Below are positions 15,759-23,023 of a stretch of DNA of 43,423 nt, in pieces. Numbering within the stretch: the stretch's first letter is position 1; every line of letters begins with the position of its first letter. Origin of the DNA: CAZBYL01 sp964496275 (GTDB lineage: Bacteria > Synergistota > Synergistia > Synergistales > Synergistaceae); NCBI GenBank assembly GCA_964496275.1, contig CAZBYL010000016.1:1-43423 (forward strand). Reading direction: 5' to 3'. A program made the position numbers and the translations under genes. The notes beneath the pieces were generated by a model. It did no database searches. It saw only the letters and a list, made by a program, of their open reading frames with translations, and was not told the origin of the DNA.

Positions 15759-17942
15759 ATGAGAACGAGATCTCTGAACTTTTTATCAGGCGCTGCTGCC
15801 GGTGTGTTCTTTGTGTTTTTATTTTTCTTGTCTGCTTACTCTGCAGAAGCGAAAACTTTGGCGGATTTCGAGCAGGATGTTATGGGATATCAGACGGCTC
15901 CGATGGAGCGTGCAAATGCTCTTGAGAAAGAGCTTGCGCACTACAGAGGTTCGGAGGATGGGCTTGCACGTCAGAACGGTGTTGCCGTGTCCCGTATTCT
16001 CAAATATGAACTCACACTTGATAATCTTATAAATATGTACCGAAGCGTTGCGTTCCTTCAAAAGCGCGGCTCGCAGGAAGAGAGTTTTATGCTGAGTGAC
16101 GAGCGTATGTCCGAAATAGTTGATGAGGTGCCTCCCTATTCATTTCTTTTCTATCTTAATTTTATAGAGGATGTCCAAAACGTAAAACGTGAACTCGCTG
16201 TCCAGCAGGAGCGTCAGGATAATGCAAAGGATTATATCGCGTCGTCGGCAAAGGAGAGGCTTGAGAGAGAGCGTGAGTACAGGCTGCGTTCGGCAAAGAT
16301 CGAGACCGGGGGAGACAGCAACATGCTCACTGCAGCTTGGGAGCTTGTCGAGACAAAGTCCAAGCTTGAGCAGTCTATCGTTACAAGAACATTTTACGCT
16401 GTGTCGCTTGAACTTGCCACAAATTCGTTGGAGCAGATCTCTGATAAAAAGAGGATTCTTGAGTCGCTTCTTCCCAAAGTCAGCAAAAATGTTAAGGTTA
16501 TGCGCGAAGATTTTCAGTACCTCGACGCATCTGTTTTTGCCAGATTAAAAGCGCTGAACTCAGATATTAATTTTCTAAGCAAGAGGCATGCTGCGCTAAA
16601 CGCAATGATTCAGGAAGATCCTCTGCCTGCCCCGTTTCGAAAATATTCTCGCCAAGTGGAACTGGCTCTTGTAGAGCGGGAAATTCTGGTTTTGCTTGAT
16701 ATTGTGGAGTTCTGGTCGTCCATGCGTCTCACGTGGACAACGGCATCCGACCTTCTTGAAGGCTCTCTCTCTGTACCTGAGGAGAAGGAGATGGTGGATA
16801 CTGCTACGATGCTGATAAACCAGACAGACGCTACAATGGCGTACTGCGGCAAGGAAATTCAAAAGATAAGAGAGTGCCAGCAAGAAGTGCAGCGGCGTTT
16901 TGCAAATGAGTTTATGGATAACTCCGAACAGGCTGAAGCGGAGCATAAGGCGTTTTTGCTCACTCTTGAGGCACAGAAGGGGCGCTATTTACAGTATATT
17001 GTAGATATGGGCGGGATGAAATCTCAACATGTGCAGCTGCTGTCGGAGATAAACAGAATTCTGGATAAGCAGAGCCCTGAAAAGCAGCTCGGGTATTTTT
17101 GGTATGACAATCTTGACGATGTCTTGAACTTTGAGCTGTGGCACTTCGGAGATTATCCTGTCACACTGTACGGAGTTCTGAAAGCGCTTTTGATTCTCGT
17201 TGTGGGGCTTATCCTGACCAGATCTGTTGCGGTATTTTTCAAAAACAGAATGATGAAGCGGCTTTCAATGTCGGAACACAGCATCCTGCTTATTGAAAAA
17301 CTTTTGTATTATACGGGATTTATTATTTCTGCCCTTCTCTCTCTTTGGAGTCTTCGCATTCCGCTCACGGCCTTCGCATTTTTAGGCGGCGCCATGGCTA
17401 TCGCGTTGGGCTTGGGCACTCAGAAGATTATGGGAGACTTTTTCAGCGGGCTTCTGCTCATTTTCCAGAAGAAGCTGCGCATAGGCGACGAGGTGATAAT
17501 CGGGGACGAGCGCGGGATAGTTCGCGAAATTACCATTCAGAATACGGTGCTTCGCTGCGATATGAGCCGTGACCTTATTATTCCGAACAGCAAGGTGCAC
17601 GAGAGTGCGATAATAAACCTGACAAGGGACGATTCGCGAATCATGGTGACAGTGCTTGTTTCCATCTCATACGGCAGTGACGTTGATAAGGCGGCAGAGA
17701 TAATAAAGAGGATTTTAATGAGCGAACGTATGGTTCTCGGCTATCCGGAGTTTCTTGTCCGCATCGATGACCTTGCAGAAAGCGCAATCGTGTTCAGGAT
17801 TATGTTCTATGTGGATCTGGCCAACACGAGAGACGGAGAGGCTGCAAGTATTGTAAGGTATAAGATATTGCAGGCGTTTGCGGAAGAGGGTATAGAGATT
17901 CCGTTCCCGCAGACGGAAGTGCATATCAAGAATAATAAGTAA
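15759..17942 (+). CDS. MscS-family mechanosensitive channel with long periplasmic domain
   Basis: A 727-aa inner-membrane channel that releases solutes on osmotic downshock. A signal peptide (residues 1-32; hydrophobic run ending YSAEA) leads into about 430 residues rich in Glu/Lys/Arg helices, probably periplasmic coiled coils, as in MscK/YbdG-like large members. Transmembrane helices follow near 470-495, 515-535 and 545-570. The last lines the pore (FLGGAMAIALGLGTQKIMGDFFSG), then the MscS beta domain (IGDEVIIGDERGIVREI; IIPNSKV) and C-terminal domain. I chose the ATG at 15759, 12 nt after GGAGG (15742-15746), over the GTG at 15735, which precedes the ribosome site. It stands alone, just outside the island of decayed defence genes. 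Confidence 0.9.
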   Translation: MRTRSLNFLSGAAAGVFFVFLFFLSAYSAEAKTLADFEQDVMGYQTAPMERANALEKELAHYRGSEDGLARQNGVAVSRILKYELTLDNLINMYRSVAFLQKRGSQEESFMLSDERMSEIVDEVPPYSFLFYLNFIEDVQNVKRELAVQQERQDNAKDYIASSAKERLEREREYRLRSAKIETGGDSNMLTAAWELVETKSKLEQSIVTRTFYAVSLELATNSLEQISDKKRILESLLPKVSKNVKVMREDFQYLDASVFARLKALNSDINFLSKRHAALNAMIQEDPLPAPFRKYSRQVELALVEREILVLLDIVEFWSSMRLTWTTASDLLEGSLSVPEEKEMVDTATMLINQTDATMAYCGKEIQKIRECQQEVQRRFANEFMDNSEQAEAEHKAFLLTLEAQKGRYLQYIVDMGGMKSQHVQLLSEINRILDKQSPEKQLGYFWYDNLDDVLNFELWHFGDYPVTLYGVLKALLILVVGLILTRSVAVFFKNRMMKRLSMSEHSILLIEKLLYYTGFIISALLSLWSLRIPLTAFAFLGGAMAIALGLGTQKIMGDFFSGLLLIFQKKLRIGDEVIIGDERGIVREITIQNTVLRCDMSRDLIIPNSKVHESAIINLTRDDSRIMVTVLVSISYGSDVDKAAEIIKRILMSERMVLGYPEFLVRIDDLAESAIVFRIMFYVDLANTRDGEAASIVRYKILQAFAEEGIEIPFPQTEVHIKNNK

Positions 17943-17950
17943 TGGCGAAT

Positions 17951-18022
17951 GGCATATATCTTTGCGGCAAACAGATTAAAGCGATGTGCTCTGCCGTTTG
18001 CGCGCAAAGGATATGCCTATTT
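17951..18022. terminator. Long bidirectional terminator between convergent genes
   Basis: A long, nearly continuous inverted repeat: GGCATAT (17951-17957)...TTTGCG...CAAAC pairs with GTTTG...CGCAAA...ATATGCC (18011-18017), followed by TATTTTATTT. It also covers the stop codon of the minus-strand ABC-F gene. Confidence 0.75.
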
Positions 18023-19954
18023 TATTTCCTCTATTTTTGAAGCGAGCTCTTCCCAAATAGGATAATTTTCTTTAAGGTTTTCCTCCGTCTCTTTGAGCTC
18101 TATCATAAGAGCCTGAACCTTTGATGAGTCGGAGAGTACCTCCGCATTGCACAGAAGCTCCGATATTTCCTCTTTGCGCGCTTCGCACCGCTCTATTTCG
18201 GCCTCTATAGGGGTTAGTTTGTCCTGCAGAATTTTGCGCTCTCTGTAGAGCCTGTTGCGCTCTTCGGCTTCGGCGCGCTTTTGCTCTTTTGTTTTACTTT
18301 CGGCTTCCGGCGCGATTTTAGGCTCATTTGCGGGCTGCGCGGAATCTATCTGTCTCTGCCTTTTTTCTATAAACCACGAGTAGTTGCCGGGGTAGTCGTA
18401 GAGATGTCCGTCCCGTATTTCTATGACTCGCCCGACGAGGTCATCGAGGAAGGCTCTGTCGTGGGAGACGATGAGTATTGTGCCGCCGTATTCGAGAAGA
18501 GCCTTCTGGAACAGCTCTTTTGTCGTCATGTCAAGGTGGTTGGTAGGTTCGTCCAGTATGAGCAGGTTGGATTCGGAAAGCAGCATTTTCAGCAGTCCTA
18601 CACGGGATTTTTCCCCTCCCGACAGTACAGATACCTGCTTGTATATTTCGTTTCCGGAGAAGAGGAATGCCCCTAAGAGGTTTCGCTTCGCGCCTTCCAG
18701 CAGCTTTGAGCCGGTGCTGTTGACCTCCTGCCATATCGTGCGGCTGTAGTCGAGGTTCTGCGCGCTCTCCTGCGAGTAGTATTTGCGTTTTACGTTGAGT
18801 CCGAAGGAGACCGTTCCCGATGTAGGCTCCTCGGATTCGTTGAGCAGGCGCAGAAGCGTGGATTTTCCCGCTCCGTTCACGCCAACAAGCGCGACACGTT
18901 CGCCCCGCTGTATTGTCAGGTTCACTCCCTGAAATACAGTGTGCTCTCCGTAGCTTTTTGAAAGCTCCCTGCCCACGATCACGTCAAGTCCGCTTCTCGG
19001 GGCTTCGGGAAATTTGAAGCTCACGCTCTTTGACGGGCCTTCAAGCTCCGTTATTTCCATTTTTTCAAGCTGGCGTATGCGGCTTTGCACCTGCGTAGCC
19101 TTCGTGGCTTTGTATCTGAATCTCTCCACAAAACGCTGAATGTCCTCAATTTTTTCCTTCTGCTGCTCCCACTCCGCCTCAAGGCGTGCGCGCCGTTCCT
19201 CGCGCTCCGTCAGGAATTTTTCATAGCCGCAGGAGTATAGGTTTACTTTGCCGCCCGAGAGTTCCGCTACGGATGTGACCATATTGTCCAGAAAACGCCT
19301 GTCGTGCGAGACTGCGATTATTGTGCCTCGGTAGTCGCGGAGCCAGCCTTCGAGCCATTCCATGCTCTCTGTGTCCAAGTGGTTCGTAGGTTCGTCCAGC
19401 AGCAGTATGTCGGGGTGCGAAAGCAGGAGCGCGGCCAGTGCCACACGCATCTTCCAGCCGCCCGAAAATTCTGAGGTGAGTCTGTTTTTGTCCGTCTCGG
19501 GGCGGAATCCCAGCCCTTTGAGCACCTGTGTTGCTTCCACATCGAAGCCGAAGCCGCCCTTCGCTTCAAACTCGCGCTGCAGCCTTTCGTGAGCGGCAAG
19601 CGTGCTTTTCAGCGTCGGGGAATCTTCTTCCAGCGCGGCAAGTCTGTGCTCCGTATCGGCAAGCTCCTCTGTCAGCTCTTCAAGCCCCGCTCTGCGCTTG
19701 AGGTAGTCAATGAGCCTTATATCGTCTATCTCAACAAGGTCCTGCGGCAGATAGCCTACGGTGTGCCCCTTCGGCATGGTGACAGCGCCGTCGGAATATT
19801 CTCCGACACCCGCAAGCACACGGAGCATCGTCGTCTTGCCCGCTCCGTTGTCTCCCACGAGTCCTATTCTGCTGCGCGGGGTTATAAACCAGTCAACGCC
19901 GTTTAAGACGCTCTGCTCTCCGAAATTTACGCATAATCCTTTTATCTCGATCAG
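18017..19954 (-). CDS. ABC-F family ATPase, predicted CTG start
   Basis: A soluble tandem-ATPase ABC-F protein (645 aa) of the Uup/EttA/YdiF type, acting on ribosomes rather than membranes. First cassette: Walker A GDNGAGKTT (34-42), signature SGGWKMRVA, Walker B ILLLDEPTNHLD. Linker: charged helices around residues 240-300. Second cassette: GVNGAGKST, LSGGEKSRV, LILDEPTNHLD. A C-terminal coiled coil follows from about 560. The usual ABC-F N-terminus (IEIKGLCVNFGEQSVL...) is encoded upstream of the first GTG (19858). It is preceded by an in-frame TAA, and the only plausible initiator between them is CTG at 19952-19954, placed 9 nt after GGAGG (19964-19968). If initiation used the GTG at 19858, the first strand and half of Walker A would be lost. 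Confidence 0.92.
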   Translation of the reverse strand: MIEIKGLCVNFGEQSVLNGVDWFITPRSRIGLVGDNGAGKTTMLRVLAGVGEYSDGAVTMPKGHTVGYLPQDLVEIDDIRLIDYLKRRAGLEELTEELADTEHRLAALEEDSPTLKSTLAAHERLQREFEAKGGFGFDVEATQVLKGLGFRPETDKNRLTSEFSGGWKMRVALAALLLSHPDILLLDEPTNHLDTESMEWLEGWLRDYRGTIIAVSHDRRFLDNMVTSVAELSGGKVNLYSCGYEKFLTEREERRARLEAEWEQQKEKIEDIQRFVERFRYKATKATQVQSRIRQLEKMEITELEGPSKSVSFKFPEAPRSGLDVIVGRELSKSYGEHTVFQGVNLTIQRGERVALVGVNGAGKSTLLRLLNESEEPTSGTVSFGLNVKRKYYSQESAQNLDYSRTIWQEVNSTGSKLLEGAKRNLLGAFLFSGNEIYKQVSVLSGGEKSRVGLLKMLLSESNLLILDEPTNHLDMTTKELFQKALLEYGGTILIVSHDRAFLDDLVGRVIEIRDGHLYDYPGNYSWFIEKRQRQIDSAQPANEPKIAPEAESKTKEQKRAEAEERNRLYRERKILQDKLTPIEAEIERCEARKEEISELLCNAEVLSDSSKVQALMIELKETEENLKENYPIWEELASKIEEIK

Positions 19955-19991
19955 GGTGAGTTACCTCCCGTTCATATCTATTAACCGATAC

Positions 19992-20019
19992 ATTATATAG
20001 TAATAGGGAAAACTTGCAA
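19992..20019 (-). promoter_or_regulatory. Promoter of the ABC-F gene
   Basis: On the minus strand TTGCAA (20014-20019), 16 nt, then a perfect TATAAT (19992-19997). The leader to the predicted CTG start is only about 30 nt, leaving no room for the attenuator often found before antibiotic-responsive ABC-F genes. Confidence 0.65.
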
Positions 20020-20042
20020 AAACTTCCCGTGAGTTTGGAAGC

Positions 20043-20726
20043 TCAATCTTTTATGCGGGACGCGAATCTCTCCATTGTCTCTATATCGTGCGGGGTGTTT
20101 AAGTTGAAAAAAGACATTTCGCAGCTTCCGTACTTCTCAAGCTCCGAACTTTTCACCACAGTGAGATTTATTTGCGGATAGAACTTCTTTATTTTCCGCT
20201 CGCCGCTTTCCAGCATTTTTTCTATGTGCGGCAGGCAGGAGCGTCTGTAGTATGCGTGCAAAGGCTCCGTAAACCCGCCTGTTTCGGCTGTTACGGCCTG
20301 AGCCTCTTCCGTGCGGTACTTGCTCATCGCGCGTATTATATTCGGGTCAGCCATGGGCATGTCGCAGCCCAAAAGGAAGCCCCACTCAGTTTTCATAGAG
20401 GACAACCCCATGAAAAGTCCCTCAAGAGGCCCCCGCCCCTCTTCTCTGTCTTCCGCGAATGTTATGTTCAGTCCCTCCGTCAGGGAGGCCATTTCGTTTT
20501 TTATGCAGATGCTTCTGCCGTGCGCCGTAAGCAATATCGTTTCACAAAACAACGGCGCGATAACACGAAGGGTTCTCTCAAGAATGAGAGAACCCCCTAT
20601 TTCAAGATATAATTTGTTTTCGCCGCCCATACGCAGCCCCTTGCCTCCTGCCAGCAAAAGCAAAGCTGCGTCCTTTATCCCATGATTTGCTCCGTCGGAA
20701 TCAGGCAGCGAAATAGAGGAGGACAT
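20043..20726 (-). CDS. mobA: Molybdenum cofactor guanylyltransferase MobA-like
   Basis: A 227-aa nucleotidyltransferase that converts Mo-molybdopterin to the guanine dinucleotide form needed by formate dehydrogenases and related enzymes. The GTP-binding motif LLLAGGKGLRMGGENK lies near residues 23-38, the GRGPLEG motif near 100, and the metal-binding GCDMPM near 122. The length is typical. It begins 9 nt after the stop of the formate/nitrite transporter on the same strand, so the two form an operon. That pairing suggests a molybdenum or tungsten formate dehydrogenase elsewhere. The ribosome site is weak, consistent with translational coupling. Confidence 0.85.
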   Translation of the reverse strand: MSSSISLPDSDGANHGIKDAALLLLAGGKGLRMGGENKLYLEIGGSLILERTLRVIAPLFCETILLTAHGRSICIKNEMASLTEGLNITFAEDREEGRGPLEGLFMGLSSMKTEWGFLLGCDMPMADPNIIRAMSKYRTEEAQAVTAETGGFTEPLHAYYRRSCLPHIEKMLESGERKIKKFYPQINLTVVKSSELEKYGSCEMSFFNLNTPHDIETMERFASRIKD

Positions 20727-20735
20727 TTTTGAGCT

Positions 20736-21572
20736 CTACTGTTTCTCTTCGTGCCCGAGCGCGCCTGAGAATACGAGATAGTAGAGGGCTGCGACAAAAA
20801 GGACTCCGCCTACTATGTTGCCCATGGTGACCGGAATTATATTGCCGAAAAATCCCGCTAAATTCAGATGAGCCAGCTTCTCGGGAGCAAGAGCGGCAGC
20901 CTCCACAACGTCAGGACTTCCGTTCTTTATCATTATGCCGAGCGGCAGAAAATACATATTTGCGACGCTGTGCTCAAAACCCATCGCGACAAATGCGGAG
21001 ACGGGCACAAGGCAGCAGATATACTTACTCACAATATCAAGCGCGGAATAGGACATCCAAACAGCCATGACGACAAGCCAGTTGCAGAGAATCCCTCGTA
21101 TAAGCGCGGGGCCGAACGCGATGTTCACCTTTGCGGTTGCGATCTTTAGTGCGTTTACTCCCACTGCGCCTGAAACAAGCCCGGAGTGGTACGCAAGCCA
21201 CGCCATCGCTATCGAGCCAAGGAAGTTTGCGCCATAGACTATTGCCCAGTTTCTCACAACCTTGCTTACAGGCACGCAGCCGGAAAGCACGCCTATCGGC
21301 ATAAGGCAGTTTCCCGTGAAAAGCTCCGCACCGCCGACTACGACGAGCATAAGGCCCACGGTGAACACCAATCCGCCCATAAGCTTTGACATGCCGACTC
21401 CCATGTACAGAGCCGCATCCTGAGTGACGCTTGTCATCAAAAAGCCTCCGAAAGCAACGTATGCCCCGGCGAGAAATCCCATTACCAATAAGGTCTTGAA
21501 CGACATATTGCCCTTCGCGTTTGCAACGTGACAGGCATTCTTTGCTATTTCTACCGGTGTTTTGTAATTCAT
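20736..21572 (-). CDS. Formate/nitrite transporter (FNT/FocA family)
   Basis: A 278-aa pentameric inner-membrane channel for formate or a similar small anion, with six hydrophobic helices and the family signatures GGFLMTSVTQ, GAELFTGNCLMP and GFEHSVANMYFLP. I chose the ATG at 21572 (MNYKTPVEIAKNA) because GGAGG (21582-21586) sits 9 nt before it; an earlier in-frame ATG at 21617 lacks a site. It is the first gene of the FNT-mobA operon, driven by a promoter that overlaps an inverted repeat. Its location upstream of, and divergent from, the hydrogenase operon suggests formate and H2 metabolism are handled together. Formate as substrate is inference from context. Confidence 0.9.
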   Translation of the reverse strand: MNYKTPVEIAKNACHVANAKGNMSFKTLLVMGFLAGAYVAFGGFLMTSVTQDAALYMGVGMSKLMGGLVFTVGLMLVVVGGAELFTGNCLMPIGVLSGCVPVSKVVRNWAIVYGANFLGSIAMAWLAYHSGLVSGAVGVNALKIATAKVNIAFGPALIRGILCNWLVVMAVWMSYSALDIVSKYICCLVPVSAFVAMGFEHSVANMYFLPLGIMIKNGSPDVVEAAALAPEKLAHLNLAGFFGNIIPVTMGNIVGGVLFVAALYYLVFSGALGHEEKQ

Positions 21573-21623
21573 TGCGATTTGCCTCCATATATTTTCGTAC
21601 TTTACATTGATGAACATCGTTTA

Positions 21624-21652
21624 AATATAGCAGTTGCAAAAATAATTTGCAA
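21624..21652 (-). promoter_or_regulatory. FNT promoter with overlapping inverted repeat
   Basis: On the minus strand TTGCAA (21647-21652), exactly 17 nt, TATATT (21624-21629) with an extended TG. An inverted repeat TTGCAAA-5 nt-TTTGCAA (21634-21652) covers the -35 and most of the spacer. A repressor bound there would block the promoter. Confidence 0.6.
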
Positions 21653-21913
21653 GCAAAAAATAGCGATACATTTTGTTCGCTTTTGTTCACGGCGTAGTCA
21701 TGCTTCCGCTAATTTCTCTGTTTTTGCTCTCCGCATAAAAAACGAAGCTACAAAGCTCATCCTGTCTTAATAACAAAGGAAAATTGTCCAAACAGCACGG
21801 ACAATAAAAAACTTTATAGTACGTATATTCTAAATATTCTTGCGTAACTTGAGGTAATGTAAATTGACAGAAAATTTTATCATGTATTGGAGCCTCAAAA
21901 CTCGTTTTTGATG
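21653..21913. other. Gene-free divergent intergenic region
   Basis: AT-rich spacer between the FNT and hydrogenase operons. It has a short inverted repeat (ATTGTCC at 21783-21789, GGACAAT at 21799-21805) that could form a hairpin, and an isolated TTGACA near 21863 without a convincing -10. No reading frame resembling a gene was seen. Confidence 0.5.
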
Positions 21914-21943
21914 TTGCAGTTACTTGCGGTAGAGGGTTATAAT
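21914..21943 (+). promoter_or_regulatory. Candidate promoter of the hydrogenase operon
   Basis: TTGCAG (21914-21919), 18 nt, perfect TATAAT (21938-21943). Predicted start near 21950, giving a leader of about 165 nt before hndA that contains the palindrome at 22041-22060. Confidence 0.5.
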
Positions 21944-22040
21944 ACTTACGGTTTGTGCGTATTTTCGCAAACATTTGTACACTTCGCGTTGAAACATGGC
22001 GGGCGGCCTTCCCGGAGTCGGCTGTCGTGTGGTTTTAATG

Positions 22041-22060
22041 TTGCAGTGCACACACTGCAA
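22041..22060. promoter_or_regulatory. Perfect 8-4-8 palindrome upstream of hndA
   Basis: TTGCAGTG, 4 nt, CACTGCAA: a perfect 8-bp inverted repeat 56 nt before the hndA start. It does not fit the Rex consensus. It shares TTGCA...TGCAA ends with the repeat over the FNT promoter, so one regulator could serve both operons. Confidence 0.5.
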
Positions 22061-22116
22061 TTTTCGATCTTTTCGGGTCGGAGGGCCCGAGGGGAAAAAC
22101 AAGGAGGGTGCGTTTT

Positions 22117-22593
22117 ATGGTGGAGAAATCGTCGGAAAAGGCGTGGGAGCAGTTAGCAGTGCTTCTCGACAAATACCGCGGCACAAAGGGCAGCGTCATT
22201 CCTGTGCTACAGCAGGCGCAGGAAATATTCGGATACCTTCCGAGAGAAGTTCTTATCAAAATCAGCAAGGAAATCGGTGTACCCGTCAGTCAAATTTACG
22301 GAGTAGTCACATTTTACGCTCAGTTCCATCTTGAACCCCGTGGGCAGAACATAATCCGTTCATGCCAGGGAACCGCCTGCCACGTGCGCGGCGCAAAAGC
22401 GGTTCTTGTCGCCATCAGAGAGAAACTCGGTCTCAAAGAGGGTCAGGTCACAACTCCCGACCTCAAATTTACACTTGAGACGGTTGCCTGCATCGGAGCC
22501 TGCGGTCTTGCTCCGGTATTCATGGTCAACGACGACACGCACGGACGTCTTACGCCCGAATCTGTCGGCCCGATCATGGACAAATACGCATAG
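22117..22593 (+). CDS. hndA: Hydrogenase subunit HndA (NuoE-like, [2Fe-2S])
   Basis: A 158-aa NuoE/HydC-type subunit of a multimeric [FeFe]-hydrogenase. A helical N-terminal region (VIPVLQQAQEIFGYLP; SQIYGVVTFYAQF) is followed by the thioredoxin-like [2Fe-2S] domain with all four ligands: Cys83, Cys88 (CQGTACH), Cys125 and Cys129 (CIGAC). The ATG at 22117 follows AGGAGGG by 8 nt; the in-frame GTG at 22108 overlaps that site. It is the first gene of hndA-B-C-D, in the same order as the NADP-linked, electron-bifurcating HndABCD complex of Desulfovibrio fructosovorans. It passes electrons between the cluster chain and the flavin subunit HndC in the cytoplasm. Confidence 0.93.
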   Translation: MVEKSSEKAWEQLAVLLDKYRGTKGSVIPVLQQAQEIFGYLPREVLIKISKEIGVPVSQIYGVVTFYAQFHLEPRGQNIIRSCQGTACHVRGAKAVLVAIREKLGLKEGQVTTPDLKFTLETVACIGACGLAPVFMVNDDTHGRLTPESVGPIMDKYA

Positions 22594-22626
22594 CTCAGGC
22601 GCGGGAAGAAAGGGAGGATATTTCTA

Positions 22627-23004
22627 ATGGCAATTAAAAGTCTTGAAGATCTTCGCAGAATAAAGGCCGAGTCACAGAAACAGACGGAAGCCAGAAAAAA
22701 TAACGACACACAGATAATCATAGGAATGGGGACCTGCGGAATAGCCGCGGGTGCGCGCGACGTAATGGCGGCTGTTCTCGAAGAGCTCGCAAAGCGCAAC
22801 CTGCACGACGTAGCCGTCCTCCAGACAGGGTGCATCGGAATGTGCCAGAAGGAACCCCTTCTCGATGTAGTGCGCCCCGGCGAAGACAGAGTCACATACG
22901 GCCCCGTCAAGCCAAGCGACGTACCGCGCATAATAGCCGACCATCTTGTAAACGGAAATGTTGTTGAGGATCTCGTAGTGGCGAAGATCCCCAGCGGCAA
23001 GTAG
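22627..23004 (+). CDS. hndB: Hydrogenase subunit HndB (thioredoxin-like Fe-S protein)
   Basis: A 125-aa protein corresponding to HndB. A short helical N-terminus leads into a thioredoxin-like [2Fe-2S] fold with GMGTCGIAAGA and TGCIGMC. Only three cysteines lie in the ligand regions (37, 69, 73) instead of the usual four, so cluster binding may differ or be lost. The gene is 33 nt after hndA and has GGGAGGA before its ATG; hndC follows after 19 nt. Its role within the bifurcating complex is structural or electron-relaying by analogy, and least certain of the four subunits. Confidence 0.88.
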   Translation: MAIKSLEDLRRIKAESQKQTEARKNNDTQIIIGMGTCGIAAGARDVMAAVLEELAKRNLHDVAVLQTGCIGMCQKEPLLDVVRPGEDRVTYGPVKPSDVPRIIADHLVNGNVVEDLVVAKIPSGK

Positions 23005-23023
23005 TCCGGAGGGAGGAATTCAA

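Noticed and set aside
22041..22060. Palindrome upstream of hndA as a Rex site
   Set aside because: The arms TTGCAGTG/CACTGCAA do not match TTGTGAA/TTCACAA and the total length is 20, not 18.
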